NCBI GenBank assembly: GCA_947068385.1
Contig: CAMTBF010000010.1
Location: forward strand, 1 to 19,302
Length of the DNA stretch: 19,302 bases
DNA from: an uncultured Lachnospiraceae bacterium
GTDB lineage: Bacteria > Bacillota > Clostridia > Lachnospirales > Lachnospiraceae
Direction of reading: 5' to 3'
Both the position numbers and the translations under genes were made by a program. Positions 7,335 through 15,068 of this stretch are shown here, in pieces (position 1 is the stretch's first letter; every line of letters begins with the position of its first letter). The notes under the pieces are model-generated. The model saw nothing but the letters and a program-made list of their open reading frames with translations. It was not told the origin of the DNA and did not search any database.

Positions 7335-8273
7335 ATGAAAACAAAGAATCTGCCAAAGCAGCCATGGAAGAAAACACTGAAAAAAGACCGCAAATTCCTG
7401 ATCATGTGTCTGCCGGCAATCGTCTTTTTCCTGATATTCGCATACCTGCCCATGCCGGGAATCTGGGTGGCGTTCGTAAGGTTCGACTACGCCAAGGGCA
7501 TCTTCGGCAGTCCCTTCGTAGGGCTGAGCAATCTGAAGTTCATTGCGATGTCAGGAAAGCTGGGGATGCTGGTGAGGAACACGATCCTCTACAATGTGGG
7601 CTTCATCGCCACCAGCACAGTCATGCAGATCCTGATCGCGCTGCTGTTCAATGAGCTTACCAACCGGGCGTTCCGCAAATACGCCCAGTCCTTTATGATA
7701 CTGCCCAACTTCATATCCTATGTGCTGGTGGGCGTATTCAGCTTCGTGATCTTCAACAACACCAACGGCATCCTGAACACGATCCTGAAGGCGTTCGGGG
7801 CCAGCCCCATCAACGTGTATGAAAAGGCCGCCGCGTGGCCCCTGATTCTGGTCCTGATCAACCTCTGGAAAGGCTCGGGCTACGGTTCAATCGTATACTT
7901 CGCGGCATTGATGGGGATGGACAGGGAGATGCTGGAAGCGGCCAAGGTGGACGGCGCCACCACCATCCAGAGGATCCGCTACATCACGCTTCCTTCTCTG
8001 CGGCCTACGATCATCATCCTATTGCTTTTGTCCCTGGGCGGCATCCTGCACGGCAACTTCGACCTGTTCTACAATGTGGTGGGGAGCAACAATGTCCTGC
8101 TGCAGAACAGTACGGACGTGCTGGAGACCTTTATCTTCCGGGCCATGGTCAGCAACTCCAATTTCAGCACCGCGGCCGCCGTGTCCTTCGTGCAGTCCGT
8201 GTTCGGCCTGATCGTAGTGCTGGCGACGAACTTCGTGGTCAAGAAGGTGGAGCCGGATTACGCGCTGTTCTAG
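7335..8273 (+). CDS. ABC sugar importer permease, LplB type
   Basis: A 312-residue inner-membrane protein with about six hydrophobic segments, starting with LIMCLPAIVFFLIFAYLPM after a basic N-terminus. The cytoplasmic EAA loop that contacts the ATPase is present as LEAAKVDGATTIQRIRYITL (residues ~197-216), and the C-terminus ends KKVEPDYALF. It is one half of the membrane channel of a family-1 carbohydrate importer of the LplB/YteP group, often used for oligosaccharides derived from host or plant glycans. ATG 7335 follows AGAGGAG. The partner permease begins 28 bases after its stop, and the lipoprotein follows. No ATPase gene is present, as is usual for systems that share an MsmK/MsmX-type ATPase encoded elsewhere. 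Confidence 0.92.
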   Translation: MKTKNLPKQPWKKTLKKDRKFLIMCLPAIVFFLIFAYLPMPGIWVAFVRFDYAKGIFGSPFVGLSNLKFIAMSGKLGMLVRNTILYNVGFIATSTVMQILIALLFNELTNRAFRKYAQSFMILPNFISYVLVGVFSFVIFNNTNGILNTILKAFGASPINVYEKAAAWPLILVLINLWKGSGYGSIVYFAALMGMDREMLEAAKVDGATTIQRIRYITLPSLRPTIIILLLLSLGGILHGNFDLFYNVVGSNNVLLQNSTDVLETFIFRAMVSNSNFSTAAAVSFVQSVFGLIVVLATNFVVKKVEPDYALF

Positions 8274-8301
8274 GCGTGGACGCGAGGAAGGAGGAATGAG
8301 C

Positions 8302-9210
8302 ATGAGTGAACATAAAAATAAAGTAAGGCTGGATTTTTCCGGCAGAGTCATCCAGGTGGCGGGGTATCTCTTCATCGCATTGTTCGCCCTGTCCTGCCTG
8401 ATTCCCTTTATCATGATGCTGGCGGCTTCCTTTGAGAATGAGAGGACGCTGGCCCTGGAGGGATATTATCTGTGGCCCAGGGACTTCTCCCTGGATGCCT
8501 ACAAGGCCATCTTCGGGCCGGGGAGCGAGATCCTGGGATCCTTCGTGCTGACATTGATCCTGACGGCAATCGGCACCTCCCTGGGGCTGTTCTTGACGGC
8601 GCTGACCGGATACGCCCTGCAGCGCCCGGACTTCAGGTGCAGGAACGCGGTGTCCCTGTACCTGTACATAACCACGCTGTTTTCAGGCGGGCTGGTGGCC
8701 TTCTACCTGCTGATCACCCGCTACCTGGGGCTTAAGAATTCCTATCTGGCCATTCTGCTGCCCCCGCTGATGAGCTCCTGGAACATCATCATGATGAAGA
8801 ACTTCATCAAAAACAGCATACCGCACACTGTCAGCGAGGCGGCGGAGATCGACGGGGCGTCCCCCTTCGTGACCTTCATCCGGGTGATCCTGCCCATGTC
8901 CAAGCCGGCCCTGGCCACGATCGGCCTCTTCATCGGCCTGGGCTACTGGAACGAATGGTACAATGCCATGCTGTTTCTGGATTCCAGCATGAAGTACCGC
9001 CCCATGCAATTGATTCTGTACAATCTGATCAACCAGGCATCCTATCTGAAGAACTCCCTGGCGGCCCAGAACATACCGGCCCAGGAGATGCCTTTGGAGA
9101 CGGTGAAGATGGCCACGGCGGTGATCTCCACGATTCCGATCATCATGGCATATCCCATGGTGCAGAAGTACTTCGTGTCCGGCATCACGGTGGGATCCGT
9201 AAAAGGATGA
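8302..9210 (+). CDS. ABC sugar importer permease, YtcP/AraQ type
   Basis: A 302-residue inner-membrane protein, the second channel subunit. Hydrophobic segments begin with VAGYLFIALFALSCLIPFIM, and the EAA loop is SEAAEIDGASPFVTFIRVIL (residues ~175-194). The C-terminal MAYPMVQKYFVSGITVGSVKG is typical of the YtcP group. AAGGAGG at 8288-8294 is 7 bases before ATG 8302 but only one base before the alternative ATG 8296, so 8302 is preferred. It is cotranscribed with the other permease and the binding protein. Confidence 0.92.
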   Translation: MSEHKNKVRLDFSGRVIQVAGYLFIALFALSCLIPFIMMLAASFENERTLALEGYYLWPRDFSLDAYKAIFGPGSEILGSFVLTLILTAIGTSLGLFLTALTGYALQRPDFRCRNAVSLYLYITTLFSGGLVAFYLLITRYLGLKNSYLAILLPPLMSSWNIIMMKNFIKNSIPHTVSEAAEIDGASPFVTFIRVILPMSKPALATIGLFIGLGYWNEWYNAMLFLDSSMKYRPMQLILYNLINQASYLKNSLAAQNIPAQEMPLETVKMATAVISTIPIIMAYPMVQKYFVSGITVGSVKG

Positions 9211-9272
9211 CCGTTAATAAAAAGAAGCGCAACCAATACACCATAAAATAGGTGAAAATAAGGAGGAAAATC

Positions 9273-10958
9273 ATGAAAAATCTGAAAAAATGGACGGCAA
9301 TGGCAGTATCCGCATGCATGGCGGCAGGCCTTCTGGCAGGCTGCGGCGGCACGGAGGGAACGGGCGGCCAGGACGCGGAACAGCTGGAGGAGTCCTCCCA
9401 GGGCAGCCAGGGGGATGCCGGGGAGAGCGGCGGCGAGACGTCGGAGGAATCCCAGGACTCCCAGGCATCCGGAGAAGCCTACAACGGCGTCAGCGGCAAC
9501 ACCCCGGTGGTGGACGGGGAGATCGACACCTCCCAGTTCGTCACGGTGAAGATGCTGGTGCTGGGGGATCCCCCGGCGGGCGACACGGACAAGAAGATGC
9601 TGGAGGTGCTGAACCCCATCCTGGAGGAGCGGATGAACGCGAACCTGGAGATGACCTGGATCGAGTGGAACAATTACGAGACGAAGTACCAGATGGAGCT
9701 GGTGTCCGGCACCCCCTATGACCTGGTCTTCACCTCCTCCACCTGGCTGAACCTGTGGGACAATGTGTCCAAGAACGCCTTCATGGACATCACGGATCTC
9801 CTGCCCTACTACGCGCCCCAGCTTTGGGCGGACACCACCGAGGGCGAGTGGGCGCAGTGCAGATATGACGGACGGATCTACGCCCTTCCCGAGCACAGGA
9901 TGTGGCAGCTCTCCACGCCGGGATTCGCCTATCGGCTGGACTGGGCCAGGGAATTCGGGCTGGACAGGGTGGCGTCCATGGACGACCTGGAGAAGTACTG
10001 CGACGGCATCCTGGAGAAGAAGGCGGGGGTCATCCCCTTCAATGTCAGCGGCTCCATCAACTCCACGGAATTCTACACCCTGTGGATCAACCAGGACACC
10101 GACTATGTGTTCGGCCCCGGAACCGTGGGCATGAACGCGCCTACGGCCAACGTGAGCCTGGACGACTGCTGGACCATCGCCTCCCCGATATTCGACGACG
10201 GATTTGTAGACTTCGCGATCAAGATGAAGGAATGGGGCGACAGGGGCTACTGGCCTACGGACGTGCTCAGCGCCACCATCGACGCGGAGACCATGTTCCT
10301 CTCCGGCCAGAGCGGCCTGTACCACGCCAATGTGGCGAACCTTTACGGGCTCTATGAGAAGATGGAAAAGGAGGATCCGGATGCCGAGATAGACATCTTC
10401 TTCGACGCGGAGAAGCGGGGCAAGGTGGTGGCGGACTCCGTGACCCAGGATGCCTGCGCTGTATCCGCCTACGCGGCGAACCCGGAGCGCGCCCTGATGA
10501 TGTACGACCTGTTCCAGTACGACGAGGAAATCTACCACCTGACCCAGTACGGCGTGGAGGGCGTGAACTACGCGGTGGACGAGGACGGATACAGGGTGAA
10601 GCCGGAAGGGTACGACGACCAGATGGACGCCTATTATTGGGATATGTGGAGCACCAGGAACGACAGCCTGAACATTCCGGAGTTCAATCCGAACCAGAGC
10701 AAGATAGACGAGATCAATGCCAAGATTAAGCCCTGGTCAGTGACCTCCCCCTGGGGTTCCTTCATGCTGGACACCTCCATGGTGGAGAACGAGATCACGG
10801 CGATCAACGAGGCTGCCACCACATGGCTGCCGGCCATCCAGTTCGGCAAGGCCGGAGACCCGGAGGCGGCAGTGGAGGAGCTTCGAAGCGCCCTCAAGGG
10901 AGCGGGGATCGATGCGTACATAGAGGAAGTGAACCGCCAGATGTCCGTGATGAAATAA
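9273..10958 (+). CDS. Extracellular oligosaccharide-binding lipoprotein of the ABC importer
   Basis: A 561-residue lipoprotein. The signal peptide ends in a lipobox (LLAGC, Cys24), so the mature protein is anchored to the outer face of the membrane. A ~60-residue Gly/Ser/Glu/Gln-rich linker follows (residues ~25-85), then the binding domain, beginning TVKMLVLGDPPAGDTDKKML. The C-terminal ~140 residues, with AANPERALMMYDLFQYDEEI and a DUF3502-like end, are typical of the large LipO-type binding proteins that pair with LplB/YtcP permeases. It would capture a sugar oligomer and deliver it to the permeases; the ligand is unknown. AAGGAGG stands 6 bases before ATG 9273; an in-frame GTG at 9252 lies upstream of this ribosome site. 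It converges with the LacI gene, only 8 bases apart, with no hairpin between. Confidence 0.92.
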   Translation: MKNLKKWTAMAVSACMAAGLLAGCGGTEGTGGQDAEQLEESSQGSQGDAGESGGETSEESQDSQASGEAYNGVSGNTPVVDGEIDTSQFVTVKMLVLGDPPAGDTDKKMLEVLNPILEERMNANLEMTWIEWNNYETKYQMELVSGTPYDLVFTSSTWLNLWDNVSKNAFMDITDLLPYYAPQLWADTTEGEWAQCRYDGRIYALPEHRMWQLSTPGFAYRLDWAREFGLDRVASMDDLEKYCDGILEKKAGVIPFNVSGSINSTEFYTLWINQDTDYVFGPGTVGMNAPTANVSLDDCWTIASPIFDDGFVDFAIKMKEWGDRGYWPTDVLSATIDAETMFLSGQSGLYHANVANLYGLYEKMEKEDPDAEIDIFFDAEKRGKVVADSVTQDACAVSAYAANPERALMMYDLFQYDEEIYHLTQYGVEGVNYAVDEDGYRVKPEGYDDQMDAYYWDMWSTRNDSLNIPEFNPNQSKIDEINAKIKPWSVTSPWGSFMLDTSMVENEITAINEAATTWLPAIQFGKAGDPEAAVEELRSALKGAGIDAYIEEVNRQMSVMK

Positions 10959-10966
10959 GGGGGCTC

Positions 10967-12019
10967 CTACAGATGCTTCCCGCTGCTTTCGCGGATGATT
11001 AGGTCGGGGTAGAGGTCGGGAGGCTCCGGGGCCTGGGTTCCCTGGATCATGCTCAGGAGCAGCCGGATGACATGGAGGGCCAGCCGCTCGGTGTGCCTCT
11101 CTAAGCTGGTCAGCCGGGGCGTCAGGAAGTTGCCGTCCATGAACTGGTCGCAGCTGATCAGCGCGATGTCGTCAGGCACGGAGAGGAAATAGTCGGATAT
11201 GGCCCGGATGGCGCCGATGGCGATATTGTCGTTCATGGCCAGGATGGCGGTCACGGGCCTGTCCAGCTCCAGGAGCTTCTTGGCGGCATTGTATCCGTCC
11301 GGCAGATAGTAGTCGGAGACGGATACCAGGTCGGGGTCCGTATCCAGGCCCAGCTGCTCCAGCACGGCGCGGTAGGTCTGGAGGCGGCTCTCCGTGATGA
11401 TGATGCCAGGCTCCCCTCCCGCGAAGCCGATGCGGCAATGCCCCAGGGAAGCCAGATAGCGGACGGCGATGACCATCCCCTTTTCGTGCTCCTTATTGAC
11501 GAAGCAGCAGGGGATGTCAGGAAGGGTCTGGCCGATGACCACCACCGGGATGGCCTTTGCCAGCTTTTCCAGAGCCGCTTTGTAGGAATCGCTGACCTCG
11601 CACAGGTCGATCTGCCCCCCGGCGATGATGACGCCGTCCACCTTTTTATCCAGGATCATCTGGAAATAATCCTCTTCCGTCTCCTGGCCGCCGCTCTTAT
11701 GGGAGGTGGCGGTAAAGGAAGTGATGCACAGGATGATGGAATAATGGGCCTCATGGGCGGCGCGCTCGATGATGCCCACCAAGGTGGAGAAGTAGGGGTT
11801 GGTGATGTTGGGGATGATCATCCCTAACGTCCTGGACTGGCGCAGGATCAGTCCCTGGGCCAGCGGGTTCGGACAGTAGCCATACTTGCGGACGACCTCC
11901 TCCACCCGGGCCTTCGTCTTGGGGGATACGGGGCCGGAACCGCTGAGCACCCTGGACACGGTGGCAGTGGACACGCCGCTTTCTTTTGCGATTTCTACGA
12001 TGGTGACATTTCGGCTCAT
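10967..12019 (-). CDS. LacI/GalR-family transcriptional repressor
   Basis: A 350-residue protein. The N-terminal helix-turn-helix and hinge are canonical: VTIVEIAKESGVSTATVSRV (residues ~5-24), then KARVEEVVRKYGYCPNPLAQ. The periplasmic-binding-protein-like effector domain begins RTLGMIIPNITNPYFSTLV and continues through GVIIAGGQIDL and AILAMNDNIAIGAIRAI. It should bind a palindromic operator and release it on binding a sugar; the palindrome at 7301-7314 is the likely target. AAAGGA stands 6 bases before ATG 12019. An in-frame ATG at 12058 overlaps the predicted -10 element and is unlikely. The gene converges with the importer and diverges from the catabolic operon, so it is well placed to control both. 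Confidence 0.93.
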   Translation of the reverse strand: MSRNVTIVEIAKESGVSTATVSRVLSGSGPVSPKTKARVEEVVRKYGYCPNPLAQGLILRQSRTLGMIIPNITNPYFSTLVGIIERAAHEAHYSIILCITSFTATSHKSGGQETEEDYFQMILDKKVDGVIIAGGQIDLCEVSDSYKAALEKLAKAIPVVVIGQTLPDIPCCFVNKEHEKGMVIAVRYLASLGHCRIGFAGGEPGIIITESRLQTYRAVLEQLGLDTDPDLVSVSDYYLPDGYNAAKKLLELDRPVTAILAMNDNIAIGAIRAISDYFLSVPDDIALISCDQFMDGNFLTPRLTSLERHTERLALHVIRLLLSMIQGTQAPEPPDLYPDLIIRESSGKHL

Positions 12020-12056
12020 ATACAATCCTTTCAAAAACAATTCATCAGCGATGTCC

Positions 12057-12062
12057 ATTATA
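12057..12062 (-). promoter_or_regulatory. -10 element of the LacI-family gene
   Basis: A perfect TATAAT on the minus strand (12062-12057). The -35 at 17 bases is poor (TTTCTT), so the promoter is probably weak or activated. No palindrome overlaps it, so autoregulation is not evident. I could not identify a good rightward promoter for the catabolic operon in the same gap (12063-12142). Confidence 0.5.
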
Positions 12063-12142
12063 ACAGATTATGACGAAAAAAGAAATGAGGGAAAGAGAAA
12101 TTATTCAACCAGTATGCAACCATATTCCAATGGAGGGGAACA

Positions 12143-12355
12143 GTGAACCGGGCAGATTATAAAAAGCTACTGACAGAGATCATGGATGAAATCGGGGAGC
12201 CGGAGGGGACTTTCCAGAGCGCTTTCGGGGCAAAGTCGGAGAAGGAGATGGAGGAGATCCGCTATATATCCGCCATAGCCCTGTACGCGGTGGACAGATA
12301 CTATTCCGGCCTGACGAGGCTGGCGTTCGAGAACAGGGAGAACGACAGGAAGTGA
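12143..12355 (+). CDS. Unrecognised 70-residue protein, first gene of the catabolic operon
   Basis: I do not recognise this family. The frame opens with GTG at 12143, 6-7 bases after a strong ribosome site (GGAGGGG). The protein is mostly helical in appearance (NRADYKKLLTEIMDEIGEP, then EKEMEEIRYISAIALYAVDR), with a basic tail and no membrane segment or cysteines. Its TGA overlaps a GTG at 12352 that opens the next frame, a sign of packing within one operon. Coding potential is supported by the ribosome site, operon position and high-GC third positions like those of its neighbours. It could be a small accessory subunit for the following oxidoreductase-like protein; that is inference. Confidence 0.6.
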   Translation: MNRADYKKLLTEIMDEIGEPEGTFQSAFGAKSEKEMEEIRYISAIALYAVDRYYSGLTRLAFENRENDRK

Positions 12356-12396
12356 CAGAAAACGACAGGAGACGGACGGAGGGCGGAGGCTTGAAG

Positions 12397-13251
12397 ATGA
12401 AGATTGGATTTGTGGATTATTATCTGGACAACTGGCATGCCGATTACTACCCGGGATTTATGCGGGAGGCGATCGCGAAATACGGCTATGACGCAGCGGT
12501 GACCCATGCCTATGCCCTGACCCAGCGCCCTGGCGGGGAGACCTCCGGACAGTGGTGCCAAAAGCGCCATATGCGCCTGGCGGCGGACATGGAGGAATTG
12601 ATCCACAGCGTGGACGCCATCATGGTGATTGCCGCGGACAATTCCGCCTGGCATGAGGAGGTCTGCCAGGCCCCTCTGGCCAGCGGGAAGCCGGTGTTCG
12701 TGGACAAGACCTTTGCCCCGGACCTGGAGGCCGCGAGGAGGATGTTCGGACGGGCGAAGCAGTACCATACGCCGGTGATGTCCACCTCCGCCCAGCGGTA
12801 CTGCGCCAGCATCATGGACTATCTGGAGCGGGAGCGGGGGAAGACCAGGTTCATGTCCACGGTAGGCCCCCATGACCTGAGTAATTACGCGGTGCATCAA
12901 TTCGAGCCCATCGTGGCCGTGATGGGGGTGGGCGTGAAGCGGGTGAAGGCCTTTGCGGTAGGGAGCATGGTGACGCAGCTGATCATGGATTACGGGGACG
13001 GCAGGATGGCCAGCTTTACCCAGTCCCCCAACCCTTACGCGGAGTTTAACTTCCAGGTGTCGGACGGGGAGCGGGGGGAGCGTCTGGACAGCTCGGATTA
13101 TTATATCAATGCCATGAAGGCCATCCTGGATTTCTTTGAGACGGGAATCTCCCCTGTGCCGGAGGAGGAGACCATGGAGGTATTGGCCTTGATCGACGCG
13201 GCGAAGCGGGCCAGGCAGAGCCCGGATGTATGGCTGGAACTGAGGAGGTAG
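12397..13251 (+). CDS. Gfo/Idh/MocA-like oxidoreductase (short, atypical)
   Basis: A 284-residue protein. The first half matches the nucleotide-binding half of the Gfo/Idh/MocA family: HSVDAIMVIAADNSAWHEEV, then ASGKPVFVDKTFAPDLEAAR with Asp103-Lys104 at the position of the usual EKP lysine, and TPVMSTSAQRY. Family members oxidise or reduce sugars with NAD(P). The N-terminal GxGxxG dinucleotide motif is missing: the first strand reads MKIGFVDYYLDNWHADYY. The protein is also shorter than the ~330-390 residues typical of the family. It may use the cofactor differently or have another role. ATG 12397 has GGAGG at 7 bases; a GTG at 12352, overlapping the previous stop, would add 15 residues. The ThuA-domain gene begins 3 bases after its stop, as in rhizobial thuA-thuB. 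Confidence 0.8.
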   Translation: MKIGFVDYYLDNWHADYYPGFMREAIAKYGYDAAVTHAYALTQRPGGETSGQWCQKRHMRLAADMEELIHSVDAIMVIAADNSAWHEEVCQAPLASGKPVFVDKTFAPDLEAARRMFGRAKQYHTPVMSTSAQRYCASIMDYLERERGKTRFMSTVGPHDLSNYAVHQFEPIVAVMGVGVKRVKAFAVGSMVTQLIMDYGDGRMASFTQSPNPYAEFNFQVSDGERGERLDSSDYYINAMKAILDFFETGISPVPEEETMEVLALIDAAKRARQSPDVWLELRR

Positions 13252-13254
13252 AGG

Positions 13255-14070
13255 ATGGATAAGATAAGACTGCACTATCTGGTGGGGGATGTGCACATGG
13301 GCGGCCATGACGTGCAGCGGGTGGCGGGGAACAACAAGATTCTGCTGGACGCGGCGGGCTGCTTCGACGTCCTTATGGTGTGCGACGATTCCGATGTGGG
13401 GGACATGACATTCGATCAGTATTTCCAAGGGAACAGGATGGAGGAAGGCCAGGCATTCGTGTTCGACTGTGGGAACCATCGCTTCAATGTAAAGCCGGAG
13501 CAGGAGCGCTTCGAACGCGCCATTGCCGCCGGGGCGGGCTGCGTCTTCCTCCACGGGCAGCAGGTCTGCTACTGGAAGGAGGCGGGCATGGCGGCATGGG
13601 AGGAGGTGGAGAAGATGCAGGGGCTGTTGTGGCGGAATGCCACACAGCACGGCGACTACGGGGAGGCCCATGTCGCCATCCGGAAAAAGCAGCATCCCAT
13701 CATGCAGGGCCTGACGGATTTCGACACCAAGGACGAGATCTTCTGCCGGTGCGAGAACGTGCACCAGGTAGACCTGGAGGTGCTGGCCACGGCGTACTCG
13801 GATCCCCAGGTGGTCTCCAGGCATGGCCTCAGGGGGACGGGGCAGGAGGAGCCCGTAGCCGTCACGGGAAGGTACGGGAAGGGGCGGATCTACAATCAGC
13901 TCCTGGGCCATGTGTGGCCCTATTATACCGGGCACGGCCTGGGCGAGGACACCATGCTCAGCTTCCGGCCCAGGCAGTTCCGGCAGATGTTCGTCAGGGC
14001 CTGCGAGTGGGTGGCCACGGGGGAGGTGGGGAGGACGCTTCCCTTTGACGGAAAGGCGAAGCTAGTCTGA
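13255..14070 (+). CDS. ThuA-domain (trehalose-utilisation-like) protein
   Basis: A 271-residue protein of the ThuA family, with a class I glutamine-amidotransferase-like fold. Recognisable parts are IRLHYLVGDVHMGGHDV at the start, GAGCVFLHGQQVCYW (~residues 92-106), HPIMQGLTDFDTKDEIFCR and GRYGKGRIYNQLLGHVWPYY near the C-terminus. In rhizobia ThuA acts with the Gfo/Idh-type dehydrogenase ThuB in using trehalose and related disaccharides through 3-keto derivatives. The same pairing is seen here, with the two genes 3 bases apart. GGAGG is provided by the end of the preceding gene. The chemistry of ThuA is not well established, so the role is inferred from context. The usual amidotransferase Cys-His-Glu triad is not apparent. 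Confidence 0.82.
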   Translation: MDKIRLHYLVGDVHMGGHDVQRVAGNNKILLDAAGCFDVLMVCDDSDVGDMTFDQYFQGNRMEEGQAFVFDCGNHRFNVKPEQERFERAIAAGAGCVFLHGQQVCYWKEAGMAAWEEVEKMQGLLWRNATQHGDYGEAHVAIRKKQHPIMQGLTDFDTKDEIFCRCENVHQVDLEVLATAYSDPQVVSRHGLRGTGQEEPVAVTGRYGKGRIYNQLLGHVWPYYTGHGLGEDTMLSFRPRQFRQMFVRACEWVATGEVGRTLPFDGKAKLV

Positions 14071-14103
14071 AAGAAATCGGGGAAAAGGAGAAGAAGCGGA
14101 TCG

Positions 14104-15033
14104 ATGAGGACATGTATAGCAGTGGATATCGGGGGGACAAAGATGCTGATCGCCCAGGTGCGGGAAGATGGAAAGGTAGTCAATCAGAAACGCTATCCCA
14201 CAGGGAAGCTGGAAAAGCAGGAGGTGCTGGAAAAGCTGCTCTGGGGCGTCCGCGACTATGAGTCGGAAATCGGCTGGGAGGGCGGAGAGCGGCCCGGGCA
14301 CATGGGCATCGGGGTGAATGGGGTCATCGATCCGGTGAAGGGAATCTGGAAGAAGCAGGAGGAGTCGGACAGGGAGGTTCCGGTGGCGGCCTTTGTGGAG
14401 AGGGAGCTGGGCGTGGCCTGCCATGTGGACAATGACGTGAAGTCCGCGGCAATCGCCGAGAATGTCTTCGGAGCCGGCAGGGGCTGCCGCGATATGGTCT
14501 ATATCAACCTGGGCACGGGGCTGGCCGCCGGGATCATCGCCAATGGCAAGCTGATCCGGGGCACGGACGGATTCGCCGGGGAGATCGGCTTCATGAACCT
14601 GACGGGAGGGGAGGAACCCAGGATAGAGCTGAGGGCCTCCGGCATGGGGATGTGCCATCAGGCCTTGGCTTTGTCGGCCCAGTACCCGGACTCTGCCCTG
14701 ACGGCCAGGGCGGACGGCGGGGTCAGGGGCCAGGACATCTTCGAGCTGGCCCAGGGAGGGGACGGGCTGGCGGCCCGGATCCTGGAGGAGATGACAGGGA
14801 TGATAGGGCTGGCCATTTCCAACCTGACCTGCGTGCTCTCGCCGGAGGTGGTGATCCTGGGCGGGGGATTGATCTCCCAGCAGCGGCTGCTGGATGGGAT
14901 CATAGAGGCGGTGTCCCCCAAGGCGAAGCAGCATCTGGAGAGGGGCGTGATCCTCACAGGGCTGGATCCCAACTGCGCGGGGCTCATGGGGGCCGCGGCC
15001 ATCGCCTTTGGATATCAGGAGAGATATTTTTAA
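14104..15033 (+). CDS. ROK-family sugar kinase-like protein without the zinc motif
   Basis: A 309-residue protein without a DNA-binding N-terminus, so kinase-like rather than a repressor. ROK features are IAVDIGGTKMLIAQV (phosphate loop, residues 5-19), GIGVNGVIDP, HVDNDVKSAAIAE (with the catalytic-base Asp position), and MVYINLGTGLAAGIIANGKL. ROK kinases phosphorylate glucose, mannose, GlcNAc or ManNAc at C6 with ATP. The zinc site is missing: GEIGF (residues 159-163) has Phe163 where the zinc- and substrate-binding His normally stands, and the CGCxGC cysteines are absent. Activity or substrate may therefore differ. The start ATG 14104 has its best ribosome site (AAGGAG) about 12 bases away, longer than ideal. 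The SIS gene follows 35 bases after its stop. Confidence 0.85.
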   Translation: MRTCIAVDIGGTKMLIAQVREDGKVVNQKRYPTGKLEKQEVLEKLLWGVRDYESEIGWEGGERPGHMGIGVNGVIDPVKGIWKKQEESDREVPVAAFVERELGVACHVDNDVKSAAIAENVFGAGRGCRDMVYINLGTGLAAGIIANGKLIRGTDGFAGEIGFMNLTGGEEPRIELRASGMGMCHQALALSAQYPDSALTARADGGVRGQDIFELAQGGDGLAARILEEMTGMIGLAISNLTCVLSPEVVILGGGLISQQRLLDGIIEAVSPKAKQHLERGVILTGLDPNCAGLMGAAAIAFGYQERYF

Positions 15034-15068
15034 GAAGCGGTGCCGGTGCACCGGGCTGGGAGGAGACT

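Noticed and set aside
9042..10538. Leftward 498-residue open frame
   Set aside because: It is antisense to the second permease and the binding lipoprotein, both of which are clearly recognisable.
12062..12142. A promoter or second LacI operator for the catabolic operon
   Set aside because: No -35/-10 pair with acceptable spacing and no palindrome like the one at 7301 could be found in this gap.
12301..13935. Leftward 544-residue open frame
   Set aside because: It is antisense to the Gfo/Idh-like and ThuA genes and rich in His, Pro and Leu without any domain signal.
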